Below are positions 37,274 through 48,529 of a stretch of DNA of 64,000 nucleotides, one piece after another. Both the position numbers and the translations under genes were made by a program. The stretch covers positions 6,696,001 through 6,760,000 of the forward strand of contig JBANDB010000001.1 of NCBI GenBank assembly GCA_037576215.1, in the 5' to 3' direction. Origin of the DNA: Armillaria gallica (taxonomy: Eukaryota > Basidiomycota > Agaricomycetes > Agaricales > Physalacriaceae). Below the pieces are notes generated by a model, which had not been told where the DNA came from, made no database searches, and saw only the letters and a program-made list of their open reading frames with translations. Every line of letters begins with the position of its first letter. Position 1 is the stretch's first letter.

Positions 37274-38641
37274 TGATGTGCTCGGTAACGGCGAGTGGCA
37301 AATGGACTAGAGGCTGGCAATGAACACCAACAACACTAAACCAATCACTAACTCTACACTTATCACCAATGTATTGAATTCGGGCATTTCGAGTACGATA
37401 GAAGCACTCTGCAGACTTCAATAATCAAGGAAAGTTGTTTAAAGACATTTTATTTCATTACTAGTGAGCTATACAAGTGTACTACTCGCACTAGTGGGGT
37501 TTGTAAGACACAATTGGATGAATAGTGACTCGACTTGAGCTACTGCACTCGCTCTGACTGGGACTGCTTTGAACTAGTGGCTCTCTTGGCCCTATAATGT
37601 CTTACAAGTGAATAAACACTTGACTAGTCGCTTTCTAGGCAGACTAGTGGCGCTCTTGGCCTAAGAATAATACTTTAAACTTCGAGAACTCGCTTGAACT
37701 AACTTCGAAACACTCTTGGCCTTTGCAGGACACAAAAGATTGCTCTAAGACACTTCTATTCACTCAATGCTATGGGTAACTTAGCGACTAGTAGCCGCTT
37801 CATCGAGGTTAAGCACAAAAGCCTTTAATTGGGGCACTAGATACTGACTAGTAGGTCACAATTGCGGGGATGGCTTGCCTTGCCGTGCATGCGCCTATTC
37901 TACTACTTATATACTGACAAACAAGGTACGATCGAGATATAAATAACTGACTAGAGGGGTATTATTGATAAGGATTTCTTGGCTAGTCACGAATAATGGT
38001 GAATAATCACGCAATAGTCGGTCTAGAAATGATCGCTTGCTGACTAGTGAGCCTAGGAGCTCCGCTAGCGGTTGTATTCCATGTCCTGGGCTCAGCAACG
38101 CTCCACTAGTGCCAAGGATAAATGACTAGCCAGGCGAGCATGCCTGTAACAGCTGTCGATTGTGATCGAAGGTGCAGCCCGGCTATACTAGTACCGATCA
38201 CAATGGATCTGTATCGCACCCGGCGGATCTACCGCAAGGTTAATCCATTGCTAATTCATTTCTAAGTCCTGTTTCGAGATTTCCGCATGACTAGTTAACC
38301 TGACTTAGGCGTTTATGCCCAGAGCGGCTCGCTAGTGACCGAACTTCACGAGATTTGTGTCCTCTGCTTCTTGTTTGGTGCGCTAGTCGCGTTACTTGTC
38401 CACTAGTGGCCGTATTCACTTAGCCCTGTTAGCATTCAAGTCACTAGTATGGCCGGCTGGTAGATTTAACCCACTAGTGGTATCGCATCTAAGTCCTGGC
38501 TCTACTAGTCGCATACTAGTCTAACTATCAGCTTCGAAGCCTCAGCTATAGTCCTTTAAGTATCACTAATGTAAGATAGATATGCAATAGTATTATTATA
38601 AAATCGCAAAATCTAGGTGTGAACGTGTAGACGGCGTATCA
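37274..38641 (+). mobile_element. family-2 non-coding element, copy 2
   Basis: It begins TGATGTGCTCGG and ends GGCGTATCA, with duplication CCGA at 37270-37273 and 38642-38645. Removing it plus one CCGA restores the Copia frame (EADHRK to RELEKKWDLM). GATAGAAGCA lies at 37397-37406 (123 bp from the start) and CGCAAAATCT 37 bp from the end. The middle (about 37480-37700 and on to 38520) has many CTAGTGG / CTAGTCG units, a degenerate internal array. No coding capacity. Confidence 0.93.
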
Positions 38642-39573
38642 CCGAAAGAGAGAACTCGAGAAGAAGTGGGACCTCATGGATGTGGGGGAGAATCATTATT
38701 TTTTGGGCATGCAGATTGATCAAGACCTCGAAGCTGGTACGATTTCATTCTCTCAGCAACCATACTGGGATAACATCTTTGACGACTTCAACCTCATGCA
38801 TCTGACTCCACGATTGACACCCTTACCAGTGGGTATCATCCTCGACCATTCCCAGTTGCCTACAACACAAGCTGAATGAGACAAGATGGAGGAGCACCCC
38901 TACTGATGTCTCCTGGGAAGGGTAATGTGGGGACAGCTGGCTACACGACCAGACTTATGCTACCCAGTCAGCATCCTCGCCCGTTTCCAAACAAACCCTG
39001 GTATAGCACACTGGAAAGCTCTGTTGCATGTCATGGGCTACATCAAAGGGACCACTGATTACAGACTTGTCTACTCACGCAATGAACCACTGGTGCCTGT
39101 GGGATTCGTTGATGCGGACTATGGAGGATGTCATGACATGATGAGGTCAACATCTGGCTACATCTTCACAATGGACAATGGCTGGTGGTCCCATATGCTG
39201 GAGCTTGAAGCACCAGGCTACAGTCGCTTTATCCATGGTCAAAGCAGAATATATCTCCCTTACTCGAGCAGCTCAGCAAATGAAGTGGATGATGTCATGG
39301 ATGGAAGAGGTTCATCTCCCCCAACCATGCCTTGGCTTACTTTACAGCGATAACCAAGGTGCTGTTGCCCTTACATCCAACACCAAGGCCCATCAGAAGG
39401 TGAAGCATATCAACATTCACGAGCACTTTATTTGGGAGCTCATCCAGGCTGGCAACTTGAAGGTCGAGTTTATTCATGGAAACTCGAACCCGGCAGATAT
39501 GTTTACCAAGCCTTTGGCTTGTGATGCACACCATCGCTACCTGACAGCCCTCAATATTATGATGGTGGGATAG
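38642..39573 (+). pseudogene. Copia RT C-terminal part and RNase H
   Basis: ENHYFLGMQIDQD, SFSQQPYWDNIFDDFN and LPVG are RT-connection landmarks. After a frame change come HVMGYIKGTTDYRL and GFVDADYGGCHDMMRSTSGY (first RNase H Asp), and after another shift near 39200 VKAEYISLTRAAQQMKWMM (catalytic Glu), YSDNQGAVALTSN (Asp), KHINIHEHFI and NPADMFTKPL. Frame changes near 38880 and 39200 make it non-functional. Confidence 0.88.
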
Positions 39574-39579
39574 TCCAGA

Positions 39580-39589
39580 TATGGGGGAG
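39580..39589 (+). other. Copia polypurine tract
   Basis: TATGGGGGAG directly precedes the 3' LTR (TGTTGAAG), as expected for the plus-strand primer. Confidence 0.75.
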
Positions 39590-39918
39590 TGTTGAAGAAT
39601 ATCCATCCTAGATACCCATATGTTTTCTTACTCTTGTTTTACCTTCGATCGTCATTCCTTCTTACCTACTTTATATATCACAACCTCTGTCCTTACGATC
39701 GCCTATATAGCCTGCCTGTAGTTACCTGCACACCTCAGTCATTCAACCATCGCTGTGCCCGACTGAGGTGTGTATATACCGTTACAATATCAGTCACTAT
39801 TACTTACGCTCCTTCATAGCTTTTACTTATATCCTCCTTCTATTAGGTACAGTACCCAATACACAGTCATTCAACCATTGCTGTGCCTGACTGAGCTTTT
39901 ACTTATATCCTCCTATTA
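39590..39918 (+). repeat. Copia 3' LTR with internal duplication
   Basis: It matches the 5' LTR at both ends but is 329 bp because a block containing TCATTCAACCATYGCTGTGCC, followed by GACTGAG, and the TTTTACTTATATCCTCC tail is present twice (about 39738-39767 and 39866-39896), with about 100 bp between the repeats. Confidence 0.85.
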
Positions 39919-40696
39919 TATTATGCCGGAAGGGCCCCTGGACCACTGACCATGACCAGTAAACAAGTACTAACATCTGCCATAAATTCCTTCCAATGTT
40001 GAGGGGCCATCTTTGACTCAAGTATGATTGTCCCCCACCACTGCACCAAGAATATTACTAATACCATTCCACTCCAACCTTTCTTTCTGATCTGGTGCAT
40101 GTCGCCCATGTAATTCAGGAGTGGTAGGTGCATATTCAAATCCCTCTCAGGGCTCTGCAGTGACATCCACCATTCAAGAGTCTCGTGGATGAGGTCCATT
40201 TGGTCCTTGGGAGAAAGGGTTGGAAGCATGGCACACATCTTTTTCTTGAGCAACTCGGTCAGCACAACCGGTCGACCAGCCATTGCCAATCGTCCCTTGT
40301 TTAGAAACATCAGTCATGCCCCAACGGATGCCAGATTCTTACCTCTTTGACTGTCATGGACATTTCAAACTCTTTCCAGTGGTCAACACATTGCGTATAC
40401 TCTTTGCCCAGGTCACAGGATCATAGAACAGACTCTGCTTCTTCCACTTCCTGTGGAACTTCCTGATGGGTTTGCACTTGGCATTCTTGCAAGGGTTGAA
40501 CATTTTCCTTTTCGGAAGATAAATCATCATTTTGAGTTGCTGGTTCACAGGACCGAGGTGCTTGAATATCATCCTGAGAGTGACTTGCGAGAGGCAGCTC
40601 AGGGTTATCATTAGTGTGGGAGGGGTCAGCTATCACATTCTCGATGTCATTCATCGGTGACTTTGCAGTGTTTCCTTCCATTTCGGCTGCTAGCAT

Positions 40697-42369
40697 TGAC
40701 ACACTTGAAAAGCATTCACACGTGTAAATTTGCGAATTGTACAAATGAGTACAGGCAATAATGCCCAGATACTAAGGCAATGATGAAAGCAACAGAGCGC
40801 AGTGTTTATAATGCCAGTAATGATATTACCAGAGTAAAGCTGGGTGGAGCGCATGGCTTAACCTGAGAATGGTACTAGAAAGGCCATACTAGGTATGAAG
40901 TCCCAGTGCTTGACACTGAGTGCTCTGACAAGGCAAAGCATATGCGCACTAAGAATAGTGCGGGACACGCTTGCGGGGTAATTAAGACTTCGCGTAGCAG
41001 TGATCTATGACGTGCAAGGCATGGCAGGCCCGGAGCTTAGAGTTCTAGACCTTGTGATGTCAGAACTCAAGTAAATCCGAAGTTCCAGGCTTTGGCTGAA
41101 ATGCGCGAGGCCTAGACAAGAAGCACATTGCCCTCACTACAATGGAATTCCCTGTGAGAATACTAGGAAGCGAAATAAGAGTGCAGGGTAGGCTATAACT
41201 CCGGGGATATGGCAACTGATGTCAACCCACGTGTCATAGCCTTGGTAACCGATGCTGTGACACTCAGAGACAGGACCTGGCCCCGGGCCAGACTCCTGAG
41301 TCAGCACCAAGCTATGGCGTGATAATTGCAACATGCACGGGACGCAGGCGAAAGTACCCCGCAGCTTAAATAATACTATATTTGGTGGTACAAATTTGTA
41401 GGACGTAAAATAGATAAATAGCACAGTGTACTTGTAGTGTAGAAGTTTCAGACCCCTGTTGTAGTCGCGCACAAGCCTTCAGCTTGACGCCCTAGCGGCA
41501 GGACTAGTTTGTAACTTCGAGTGAGAGAATAGACCGAGAATTGATATCATACTGAGTGAATTGAGTTGTGCGCGAGGCATAGAAAGCTTAGCGGGAGACT
41601 TGTTTAGCAGGGGACTTGCTTAGTGGGGGACCTGTGTACGGTGTGAATTAATTGGTTGGGTGACTTGCACTCTAACCTGAGAAGAGGAGTATAGTGTCAT
41701 TGAGGACACACTCTTGTGCTTTGAGGGTTTTCTTGTGATGCGAGGCACTACAGGCAGCAGAGGTTCAAACACTTTGGCTTGATTAGTGCTCGCTTGAGGG
41801 TATATATTTCCCAAGTGGCATAGGTTCAAACCCTGTGACTTGCAGACAGGGTTTTATAAGTGTATTGTGTCTCTGGATCGCATAGGTTAGAACCCTGTGG
41901 ATCTAAGATTGGTTTGGAAGCTTGGGTGCATAGGTTTGAATCCTGTGGCTCTAGTGGAAGGTTTTGTGAAGGGTTTCTGCTTGGAGCGCGAAGCTTTGAG
42001 TCATGTGTTGTGTGTTTCTAGTCGTTTGAGGACACTTTGTGTGTCGCGCTAGACTTAGTGAGGGTGTTGTGCGCGTCTCCAGACGTTGTGTGTATTGTGT
42101 CTACACCTTGCCTTGAGGCCCTGCGACAACTGTCGTGCCTCTTGTATTAAAAGCCCTTTGGACTTAGAGAAATCTAGATACGTGACACGTGCTATTGCTA
42201 TACGTGTGTATCCTATATTCTGAGAGTTTGCTTGCCTTGTTTCTATCTGCTTCTATCGCATCAGAATCCCCCACGAACTTGAGGATTTGTGTGTGTAGTG
42301 TTGGGTGTGGGTGTGATCAGTGTCTTCAACGCTGTTGCATTTCTAGCTTGCGCACACAGAGTCTCTTCA
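40697..42369 (-). mobile_element. family-3 non-coding element, copy 1
   Basis: Oriented by the GATAGAAGCA box (minus strand of 42248-42257, 112 bp from its start), it begins TGAAGAGACTCTG at 42369 and ends TTCAAGTGTGTCA at 40697. The duplication GCAT is at 40693-40696 and 42370-42373. Box CGCAAATTTA starts 38 bp from the end. It is 1673 bp, without coding capacity, and contains a 50-60-bp period array. Removing it plus one GCAT fuses the two halves of the host gene in frame (PPSM to LAAEME). Confidence 0.9.
41755..42010. repeat. tandem array of 50-60-bp units in family-3 copy 1
   Basis: Five units centred on a dyad such as AGGTTCAAACCCTGTG or AGGTTTGAATCCTGTG, at about 41762, 41821, 41882, 41932 and 41992. 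The core GGTTYRAAYCC is close to a tRNA T-loop/B-box sequence and is itself nearly palindromic. The same array occurs in family-3 copy 2 with more units. Confidence 0.8.
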
Positions 42370-42374
42370 GCATG

Positions 42375-42720
42375 CTGGGTGGGTTCAGGGGATTTATTGG
42401 AGTGTTAGTGGCAGCGCTGGCATTGTGGTTCTGGGCATGTTCCACAGGTACTGGCATGTTCATCTCGGCAGGCGCAACCTGATTAGGTAAATTCTCAGGA
42501 GTGTTGGTGACAGCGAAGGTATTGAAGTTGGCGGAGAGTGCTCACATATTTATCTCGGTGGGTGCAACCTGATTAGGGAAAATTGCTGGGGTGTTGGTGA
42601 GATCGAAGACATTGAAGTTGGCGGAATTTTCTGCAGGTACTGGCCTGTTCATCTCGGTGCACACAATGTTGGTGGCAGTGAAGGCATTGTAGTTGGCGGA
42701 GGGTACTTGGCTTGGAAAAT
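42375..42720 (-). repeat. coding repeat units at the 3' part of the large gene
   Basis: Three units of roughly 100-120 bp with ANFN.F..TNTP...PNQVAP.E.N on the minus strand and GAAGTTGGCGGA / GCAACCTGATTAGG on the plus strand. The ORF stop at 42542 falls within this array, and the array continues past it, which shows the stop is premature. Confidence 0.7.
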
Positions 42721-45103
42721 TTACTGAGGTGCTGTTAGAAGGGAAGGAATGGCTGTTGGCGATATTTTGGGAAGGAGTAGAATAAGACCAGTTCGGTTGC
42801 CATACACTGATACTCGGCTGTTGCCACATATAAGTCTGCTGCCCTTGATTGAGTGCCAAATGAGCCGAGTTCACCTGCGACATCATGTTGACATTTGACA
42901 GATCGGTATTCCACTGTTGTGCATTCATTCCATAGGTTGCGTCTCTGAAATTTGGCATCATGGTGTTGTGAAGCAGCGAGAGCAACCTATCCACAGATAA
43001 TCCAGCCTGGAGTTCATCAGCATGAGGAGGTAAAAATGTGGAAGAATCTATGTGGGACATATCCAGCTGTCCCAAATCTGTGTCCATCAATGCACACAGC
43101 ATTTGCCCATCCCAAGACTCCCATTCTATATCCATAAAATTCTGGAAAGCATCGCCTAATTCTGTCATGTCGAAATCATTTGTGTTGATGACTGGATTAC
43201 TCGCTGTGGAGAGCTCGGATGCACTGCTTATGGTGACGGGTTGAGGTACACTGATGGATGGGGATGATCTGGCTGTATTGCTCGCCATGAGAAGAGCCAT
43301 GGGATTGGGCATACTACTGGTCACAGGATCAGCTGTATGGCTCGCTGAAGCAGTAGGTGTTGTGATGGGAGCTGTGGGTTCAGCTGTACTACTGGCTGTA
43401 TTGCTCACTGTGAGAGGAGCCGCGGGATCAGGCATACTGTTGGTCGCAGGATTGGCTGTATGGCTTGCTGAAGTGGTAGCTGCTGTATCTGCTGTGACGG
43501 GAGCTGCAGGTTCACTCGTTGAAGGGGTAGCAGCTGCTGTATCCACTGTGACAAGAGCCATGGGTTCAGCTGTACTACTGGTCACCGGACACACTATACA
43601 GCTTGAACCGGTAACTGCAGTCTCTGTGGTCTTCTTGGTCTTCTTTCTCAAGGGTTTTTTCTGCCCTAGATCTATGTGTAAATAAATCTGCTGGAAATAT
43701 TCCATAAAGTGGAGGCGTACCAGGGTTATCTCCTATCTCTTTTTGTTTGCACTCATTCTTTTTCGCCTTCTTTTTGGATCCTATGGCATAAACATCAGCA
43801 TCACATGGGAATGCAAGGCCTACTTCATGCACTCTTTGTGGGCTCAGATGGCCCACCTGTGTCCTCATCACTCGCCCTTACAACTGCATTGACATCCTTC
43901 ATAAAATCCTCCTCGTCACTGTCATTGTGTTGTCTCAGATGTTTCTGACATGGTTTCTTAGTCATAGCCATTAGTTTTTGGAACTCCTCGCATTTTTTGG
44001 GGGCTAGATGATGTACAATGAGATTGAGGCGACGAATAGATGCAGATGCTTATGAAATGAGGAACAAACAAATTCTAAGAAAGGGGTCCACACGTGATCC
44101 TCATATTTTGGGTATTGCAGTGCAAAACTATTTGCTTTGTTCTCGCCAAAATTCATACTAGACAGCCAGGCATCAAGACAATTCTTCACCAGGCTTTCCA
44201 TATCACTCACAAGTAGGTCCTTGGGTTGAATTCCCCAGGGCACATGCCAGCGAGCTGTATACTGCCAACCCATACTGCTTCAGTAGCAATATCCACCAAT
44301 TGGCTCATCATCGCCTCCAGCATATCAATATTTCTGGGTCAATGTGAGTGATATCTTCAGGAAATGCATACTTGACTCTCACCGTAAAATAGCCTCTGGA
44401 CTACCTTTCTCAGGGTGGTACTTTTTGGCTTGGGAATCGTCGCATGCCAGAGATTTCATCCTCTCCTGAGTCTCGTCGCTTTTGTTTGCTAGCAACTGTT
44501 TCACCACCTTGCATCCTAACTGAAGATCTTGCCTGGTGGCCTTCAGCTTAGCCACCCTATCCATGTCACCACCAGCTGTGTTACCGCTGGCTGTGTCATC
44601 ATCTGATGAACTGGTAACTCGGATATCACTTCCTGCCAGTGCAGTCTCTGCAGCTGTGGCTTTTTGTTTCTCGGCTTTGACAGCAGCAATGAACCAGTCC
44701 TCCTTGTGGTTTTCTTGGAAGTAGAGCTTGGTGGTAGTCAAACCTCATCCGGTTTTCAGTCTGATGGACCCTGTTTTTTCTGGCTGGCTTGCTGCTCCCA
44801 GGACCTTGATTCTGGAGTGTTGCTTGGTGGTTGTAGAGTCGGTTTTTCAAGGACTAGAAATGGTGATGATTAATAACACAAAAGATTTAGCAAAGGTTCT
44901 TTTACTGCTGCTCGAACCATCAGGAACTCTTCGTGCTCTTCAGCAGATAACTCAGATGGGGGCAGATATCTTTCATTGAATAGACTGGTACACTTCAGAA
45001 TGGTGCGTGCGATGGAATTTTCTTGTTGTCCCATGATGAACTCTGGATATAGCTCCGCAACAATGTATGCATCTTCCTCTGGAAATTTCAGGTGAGCCAC
45101 CAT

Positions 45104-45358
45104 CTAGATATGTGCATGAGAGGGCTATTCATGCAGGAGTGATATCTTCAGACTGACTGTGTTCTACTGATCAGTTAAACGAATGATAGGCTTTTAGCTT
45201 TGTGATGGATCAAGGCAAGAATTAATTGTTGGTGCCTAAGGCAAGGTATCTGGCATCACCCAGCAGAGCTCAACTGCAACTGTACAGTTGCAAGTCCCCA
45301 TGTATCAAAGAAAGTGAGAGCTCCCTTTCATCTCTCACCAACAATCCCACCAACAATC
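45104..45358. other. divergent intergenic spacer
   Basis: It separates the minus gene starting at 45103 from the plus gene at 45359 and could hold a bidirectional promoter. It contains AAGAATTAATTGTTGGTGCCTAAGGC-like sequence near 45213, also found near 57589 and 58376, and the 16-bp palindrome GCAACTGTACAGTTGC near 45283. Confidence 0.45.
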
Positions 45359-45972
45359 ATGGACCCAACCCAAGTACCTGCTACTGCTCCTCTCTCTCAG
45401 CACCAATCCGATCGCAAGGATCACATCTTGCATTTAATTGCAGTCCTATTTGCTGAACTGGGTAAGCATTGCCTTGATCGATCAAGGTGCCGCAGCTGAC
45501 TGCATTTGTTTTGCAGATGGTATTGCGCCTGGTTTGTTTTCGACGACTCACATTTGCATCCTGCTAACTTCAACCTAGATGTCATTCTGTCCAGTGCCAG
45601 TCTCAGCATCCCAGTGAGGCCTCTCCCTCTTCCCGAGGAGGATGAGGAGGTTCCACCCCCAACTTTTGCTTGCGATGCCTGCGGGTATGTCAACAACATC
45701 ATGGTCCACAACCCTTTCAAATGGTATGCGGTCATACATGGATGGGCAGGAAAGCATCGTTCAAGGCAGGTATGTCCTCATCATCATTTTGCCCTTCCCC
45801 CTTTGTGCCCTAATTCAATTCTATGTGCAGCGCAGATTCGACAGTGTTGACCACTGGCATCACTGCTGGTTTAGCTGAGAAGACAAAAACCAAGAAGGAA
45901 GCCATTACCATCTTTAACCAGGCTCTTGCGTCAGGCCAGATCACTGTGGTACCTCAGACGCTGAAGATCTAG
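45359..45972 (+). pseudogene. RNase H1 N-terminal (viroplasmin-like) domain fragment
   Basis: A start at 45359 (MDPTQVPATAPLSQ) gives HILHLIAVLFAELG up to a GTAAGC donor at 45462, with an acceptor at 45516. The following exon reads DDSHLHPANFNLDV and PPPTFACDACGYVNN, a small Cys pair, then KWYAVIHGWAG. After an intron of about 55 bp (GTATGTCC...TGTGCAG) comes TTGITAGLAEKTKTKKEAITIFNQA and GQITVVP. WYAVxxG followed by a GVSGA-like and a KxKxEAxxxFxxA segment is the layout of the caulimovirus-viroplasmin/RNase H1 N-terminal hybrid-binding domain. The first splice does not keep the frame as read, so the gene is either mis-spliced here or broken. Family assignment is tentative. Confidence 0.45.
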
Positions 45973-46676
45973 GGTGCAACATAGTATATCTATTACATAG
46001 TTTGTTCCATCACTGTGTAGTCTACTCTACTGCCGAAAAATGTGTATCTCTGTTTGCAGTGCATTCCCTGCTACCTTTGTGAACCACTGTAAATCAATGA
46101 GGAAACAAATAGTCTTTACCTTGTTCGTCCATAACTATGAAGTGGATCCTGTGAAGAATAAATGATTGACTGGTTGATGGCAATCATAAATTTTTGATGA
46201 ATCCATGGCATTATGGTTCTGTGCAGATTCACAAGAATTATGGATGCAAAAAGCAAAAATAAATTGTTTCACTGTAATCTGTTACCTCAATCCATTGGAC
46301 GTCCTCAATCATAAATTCTTGGTGGGACATCAACAGCTTCACCTCAATGTTGGGTCCACAGAGCGATCCCGCCAGGCCATAAATCCTTCCCAGGGCACCT
46401 TTTGTCATCCATTAATTCTTCATAGGATCCGTCATCCATGTCCAATTGTCAGTCATCCATTAATTCTTCCTAGGAACCAATGTCCGTGTCCAATTGTCAA
46501 CCATTTATGCTTCCAACTGCATGATTCACCAACCATAACTCCTTCATGGTGTATGTCTTCAGCTTCATTTCACTGAATAGATCTTCAAGACAATTTGTAT
46601 CTCCCATGATAATTTTCAGGCAGGGGAAAGTGTATTATTATTTGACTTCAGCCAGACCAAGTGATAGGGTAATGAA
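45973..46676. other. intergenic with ATNAATTCTT motifs
   Basis: No gene was recognised. ATAAATTCTT or ATTAATTCTT occurs near 46312, 46410 and 46460, with a duplicated block around CATCCATTAATTCTTC and TGTCCAATTGTCA (about 46405-46505). Confidence 0.5.
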
Positions 46677-47510
46677 CTACGACTCTTTTTGGTACATCAG
46701 GGCCATCTTGTCATGCTCTATAACAAGAAACTCCCTCCCCTCAGCAAAGACATGCATCTGCATTTTGACGATCCATCCATGAACCTCCTGGATGTGGTGA
46801 AAAATATTCTGCATGCGTTGCAACCTTTTACTGACACTGGCCACATTGAGAACACCATCTACACAGAGATTAATATCAGACAATAACTTCTGTAATGCCT
46901 CCTCCTCATTGTCAATCTCAAACATCGTGCCTGGAACACTGCTCTGGAATTTTCGTAGAAACCTCTTGTAGAGCTTCTCCAAATACTCCCAGGGAATCAA
47001 TCCTCGCATTTGCTTGGCAAACTGCAAGTCCAGGTCCTTGGCACATAAAAGGTAAAGTTGTACCAGCGCTTGCACTCGTGCTGTACCCTTGAAAGTAATC
47101 TATGGTAGCATTTGGCATGAGGTATCTGCAGAGATAGGTACGCAGGAAGAGCGGTCGGATGGTGACTCCATGCAGACGGTGTCATATAGGGACGGTGGGG
47201 TATCAGGACATGTTGGTGTCACAGAGATAGATGGCTGAGAGCAGGTTTTGGGAAGCACAGTTGCTGGTGATGAAGGACCCTCCTCATAACGTGAGATGCC
47301 ATCCTGATTGGGATCAATTCCTGAGCTAGATGGCAGCATTGGATTCAAAGGTGTGGGTTGCGTGATTGTACCCTTGGATGCACAGCAATGTCTGTGATGT
47401 TTTGGTGCCAGCTGTGAGGGGGAGCCTGGGCCAAAACATGTTGTATTACCCACTGGTCTGAAATAATATGGAAATATCAAATGATGGTCTGTGTCTTTAC
47501 TCAAAACCAA
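46677..47510 (-). CDS. uncharacterised ORF pair, possible exons
   Basis: Two overlapping minus-strand ORFs. The upstream one (47510-47100) is Ser/Pro rich (STSDTSC-like tail); the downstream one (47075-46677) begins MQALVQLYLLCAKDLDL and contains EKLYKRFLRKFQ and a helical, Leu-rich stretch, with no stop for 132 codons. They may be exons of one gene. No motif was recognised, and either could be a chance ORF. Confidence 0.3.
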
Positions 47511-47803
47511 ACTTACTCAACCTGAGCATGTTTTTTCTGATGATACTTTTCCTGATGGCAGGCCAAAATTTGGTCTCTATTTCTACAGGGAACATCATTA
47601 AGCTATCAAAGGGTGAGAAAAGTGTTAACACTCCACTTCTGGTAGCTCCTCTGACTTTTCAATCGGTTTGCCAATATTTTAGGGTCTTGTGGTGGTACCT
47701 AGGGTTCAATAGTTACCACCACAGAGGGCATGAGTGAAGGTCAGGAGGACCCAAAAAGGAAATCATGATCCCTGTTGATCACAATTGCTGTTGGCCTGAC
47801 CTC

Positions 47804-48110
47804 GTCTGACCACCTCAGTAAACATGTTCTGAAAGTAGTTGTACACCTATTCTGAGTGTGATCGAGAGTGGAATAGAGGATGTTGTCACAGTATTTCAAT
47901 CACATAGCATCACGCATCCAATAGGTATATCACAGTCTCAATGATGTCGCATGACAATCGGACTGAGTCTGACTGCCTCTGGTAATGAGTTCTGGACGTA
48001 GTTATAGTCCGAGTCTGACCATAATCGATAGAGGAACAGAGGGCAATGGTTGCAATCATGTAACATCACACCAATAGGTATGTTACAGTGTCACTGATGT
48101 TGTATGACAA
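47804..48110. repeat. tandem duplication, about 150-163 bp units
   Basis: Unit 1 starts GTCTGACCACCTCAG at 47804, unit 2 GTCTGACTGCCTCTG at 47967. Shared blocks include GTTCTGAAAGTAGTT / GTTCTGGACGTAGTT, AATAGGTATATCACAGT / AATAGGTATGTTACAGT and CATGACAAT / TATGACAAT. The family-3 element copy 2 is inserted in the last block of unit 2. Confidence 0.8.
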
Positions 48111-48529
48111 TGAAGAGACTCTGTGCATGCAGGCTAGAAATGCAACAGCATCAAAGACACTGATCACACTCACACCCAACACTACATGCACAAACCCTCA
48201 AAGTTCTTGGGGGGATATTATGTGATAGAAGCAGATTGAAGCAATACAACTAAACTCTCAGAATATACAATACACATGTATAGCAATAGTGCTCGTAGGG
48301 TATCTAGATCTCTCTAAGTCTAAAGGCTTTTATAACAAGAGGGGCGACCAATGTCACCGGGCCTCAAGGCAAGGTGTACTACAATACACAACTCATTGCT
48401 ACACACCAACAAAACCCTCAATAAGCCTCATGCAACACACACAGGTGACCACAAGCAACTTAAACACACTCTAAACATGACTTAAAGCTTGCACTCTAAG
48501 CAGAAACCCTTCAAAACACATCCACTCAA

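Larger units (their letters stand above)
31732..39918 (+). mobile_element. Ty1/copia LTR retrotransposon, defective, with nested insertions
   Basis: LTRs at 31732-31935 and 39590-39918 flank gag, protease, integrase, reverse transcriptase and RNase H in the copia order (integrase before RT). Target duplication TATTA lies at 31727-31731 and 39919-39923. The internal region carries a family-1 element (34928-36618) and a family-2 element (37274-38641), each with its own 4-bp duplication. Subtracting them leaves about 5.1 kb, a normal Copia length. Several stops, at least three frame changes and a replaced integrase residue mean it cannot encode functional proteins. It interrupts the large minus-strand gene at 39919-45103. 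Confidence 0.95.
39919..45103 (-). pseudogene. large uncharacterised gene, split by element and cut by Copia
   Basis: Minus strand. Starts MVAHLKFPEEDAYIVAELYP at 45103; then KNRLYNHQATLQNQG, TTTKLYFQENHKEDWFIAAVK, KATRQDLQLGCKVVKQLLAN (44400-44850), then KPKDLL-like IQPKDLLVSDMESLVKNCL and YPKYEDHVWTPFLEFVCSSF (44004-44210), FMKDVNAVVRASDEDTG (about 43900), a basic KKKAKKNECKQKE, and a long Ser/Thr/Ala/Pro tail with repeated modules (42542-43640). The reading passes a TGA near 42544 and continues through NPLNPPS to 42374. A family-3 element (40697-42369) lies here; beyond it the same frame continues MLAAEMEGNTAKSP, HWKEFEMSMTVKE, an intron at about 40336-40291, then GRPVVLTELLKKK, LEWWMSLQSPERD and VQWWGTIILESKM. 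The final stop is formed at the Copia target duplication. No domain recognised; probably a basidiomycete-restricted multicopy family. Confidence 0.65.

Noticed and set aside
43254..43685. 143-codon plus-strand ORF rich in Val, Ala and Gly
   Set aside because: It is the antisense shadow of the Ser/Thr/Ala/Pro repeat region of the minus-strand gene.
45275..45291. Palindrome GCAACTGTACAGTTGC as a regulatory operator
   Set aside because: A single short palindrome in a spacer with no second copy; kept only as a remark.
47350..47410. Histone H4-like stretch (KHHRHCCASKGTITQPT)
   Set aside because: The likeness to the H4 segment around KRHRK...GITKPA needs a gap and nothing before or after it matches.
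47688..47724. Hairpin TGTGGTGGTA...TTACCACCACA as a terminal repeat of an element
   Set aside because: The arms are 25 bp apart with no interior and no target duplication.
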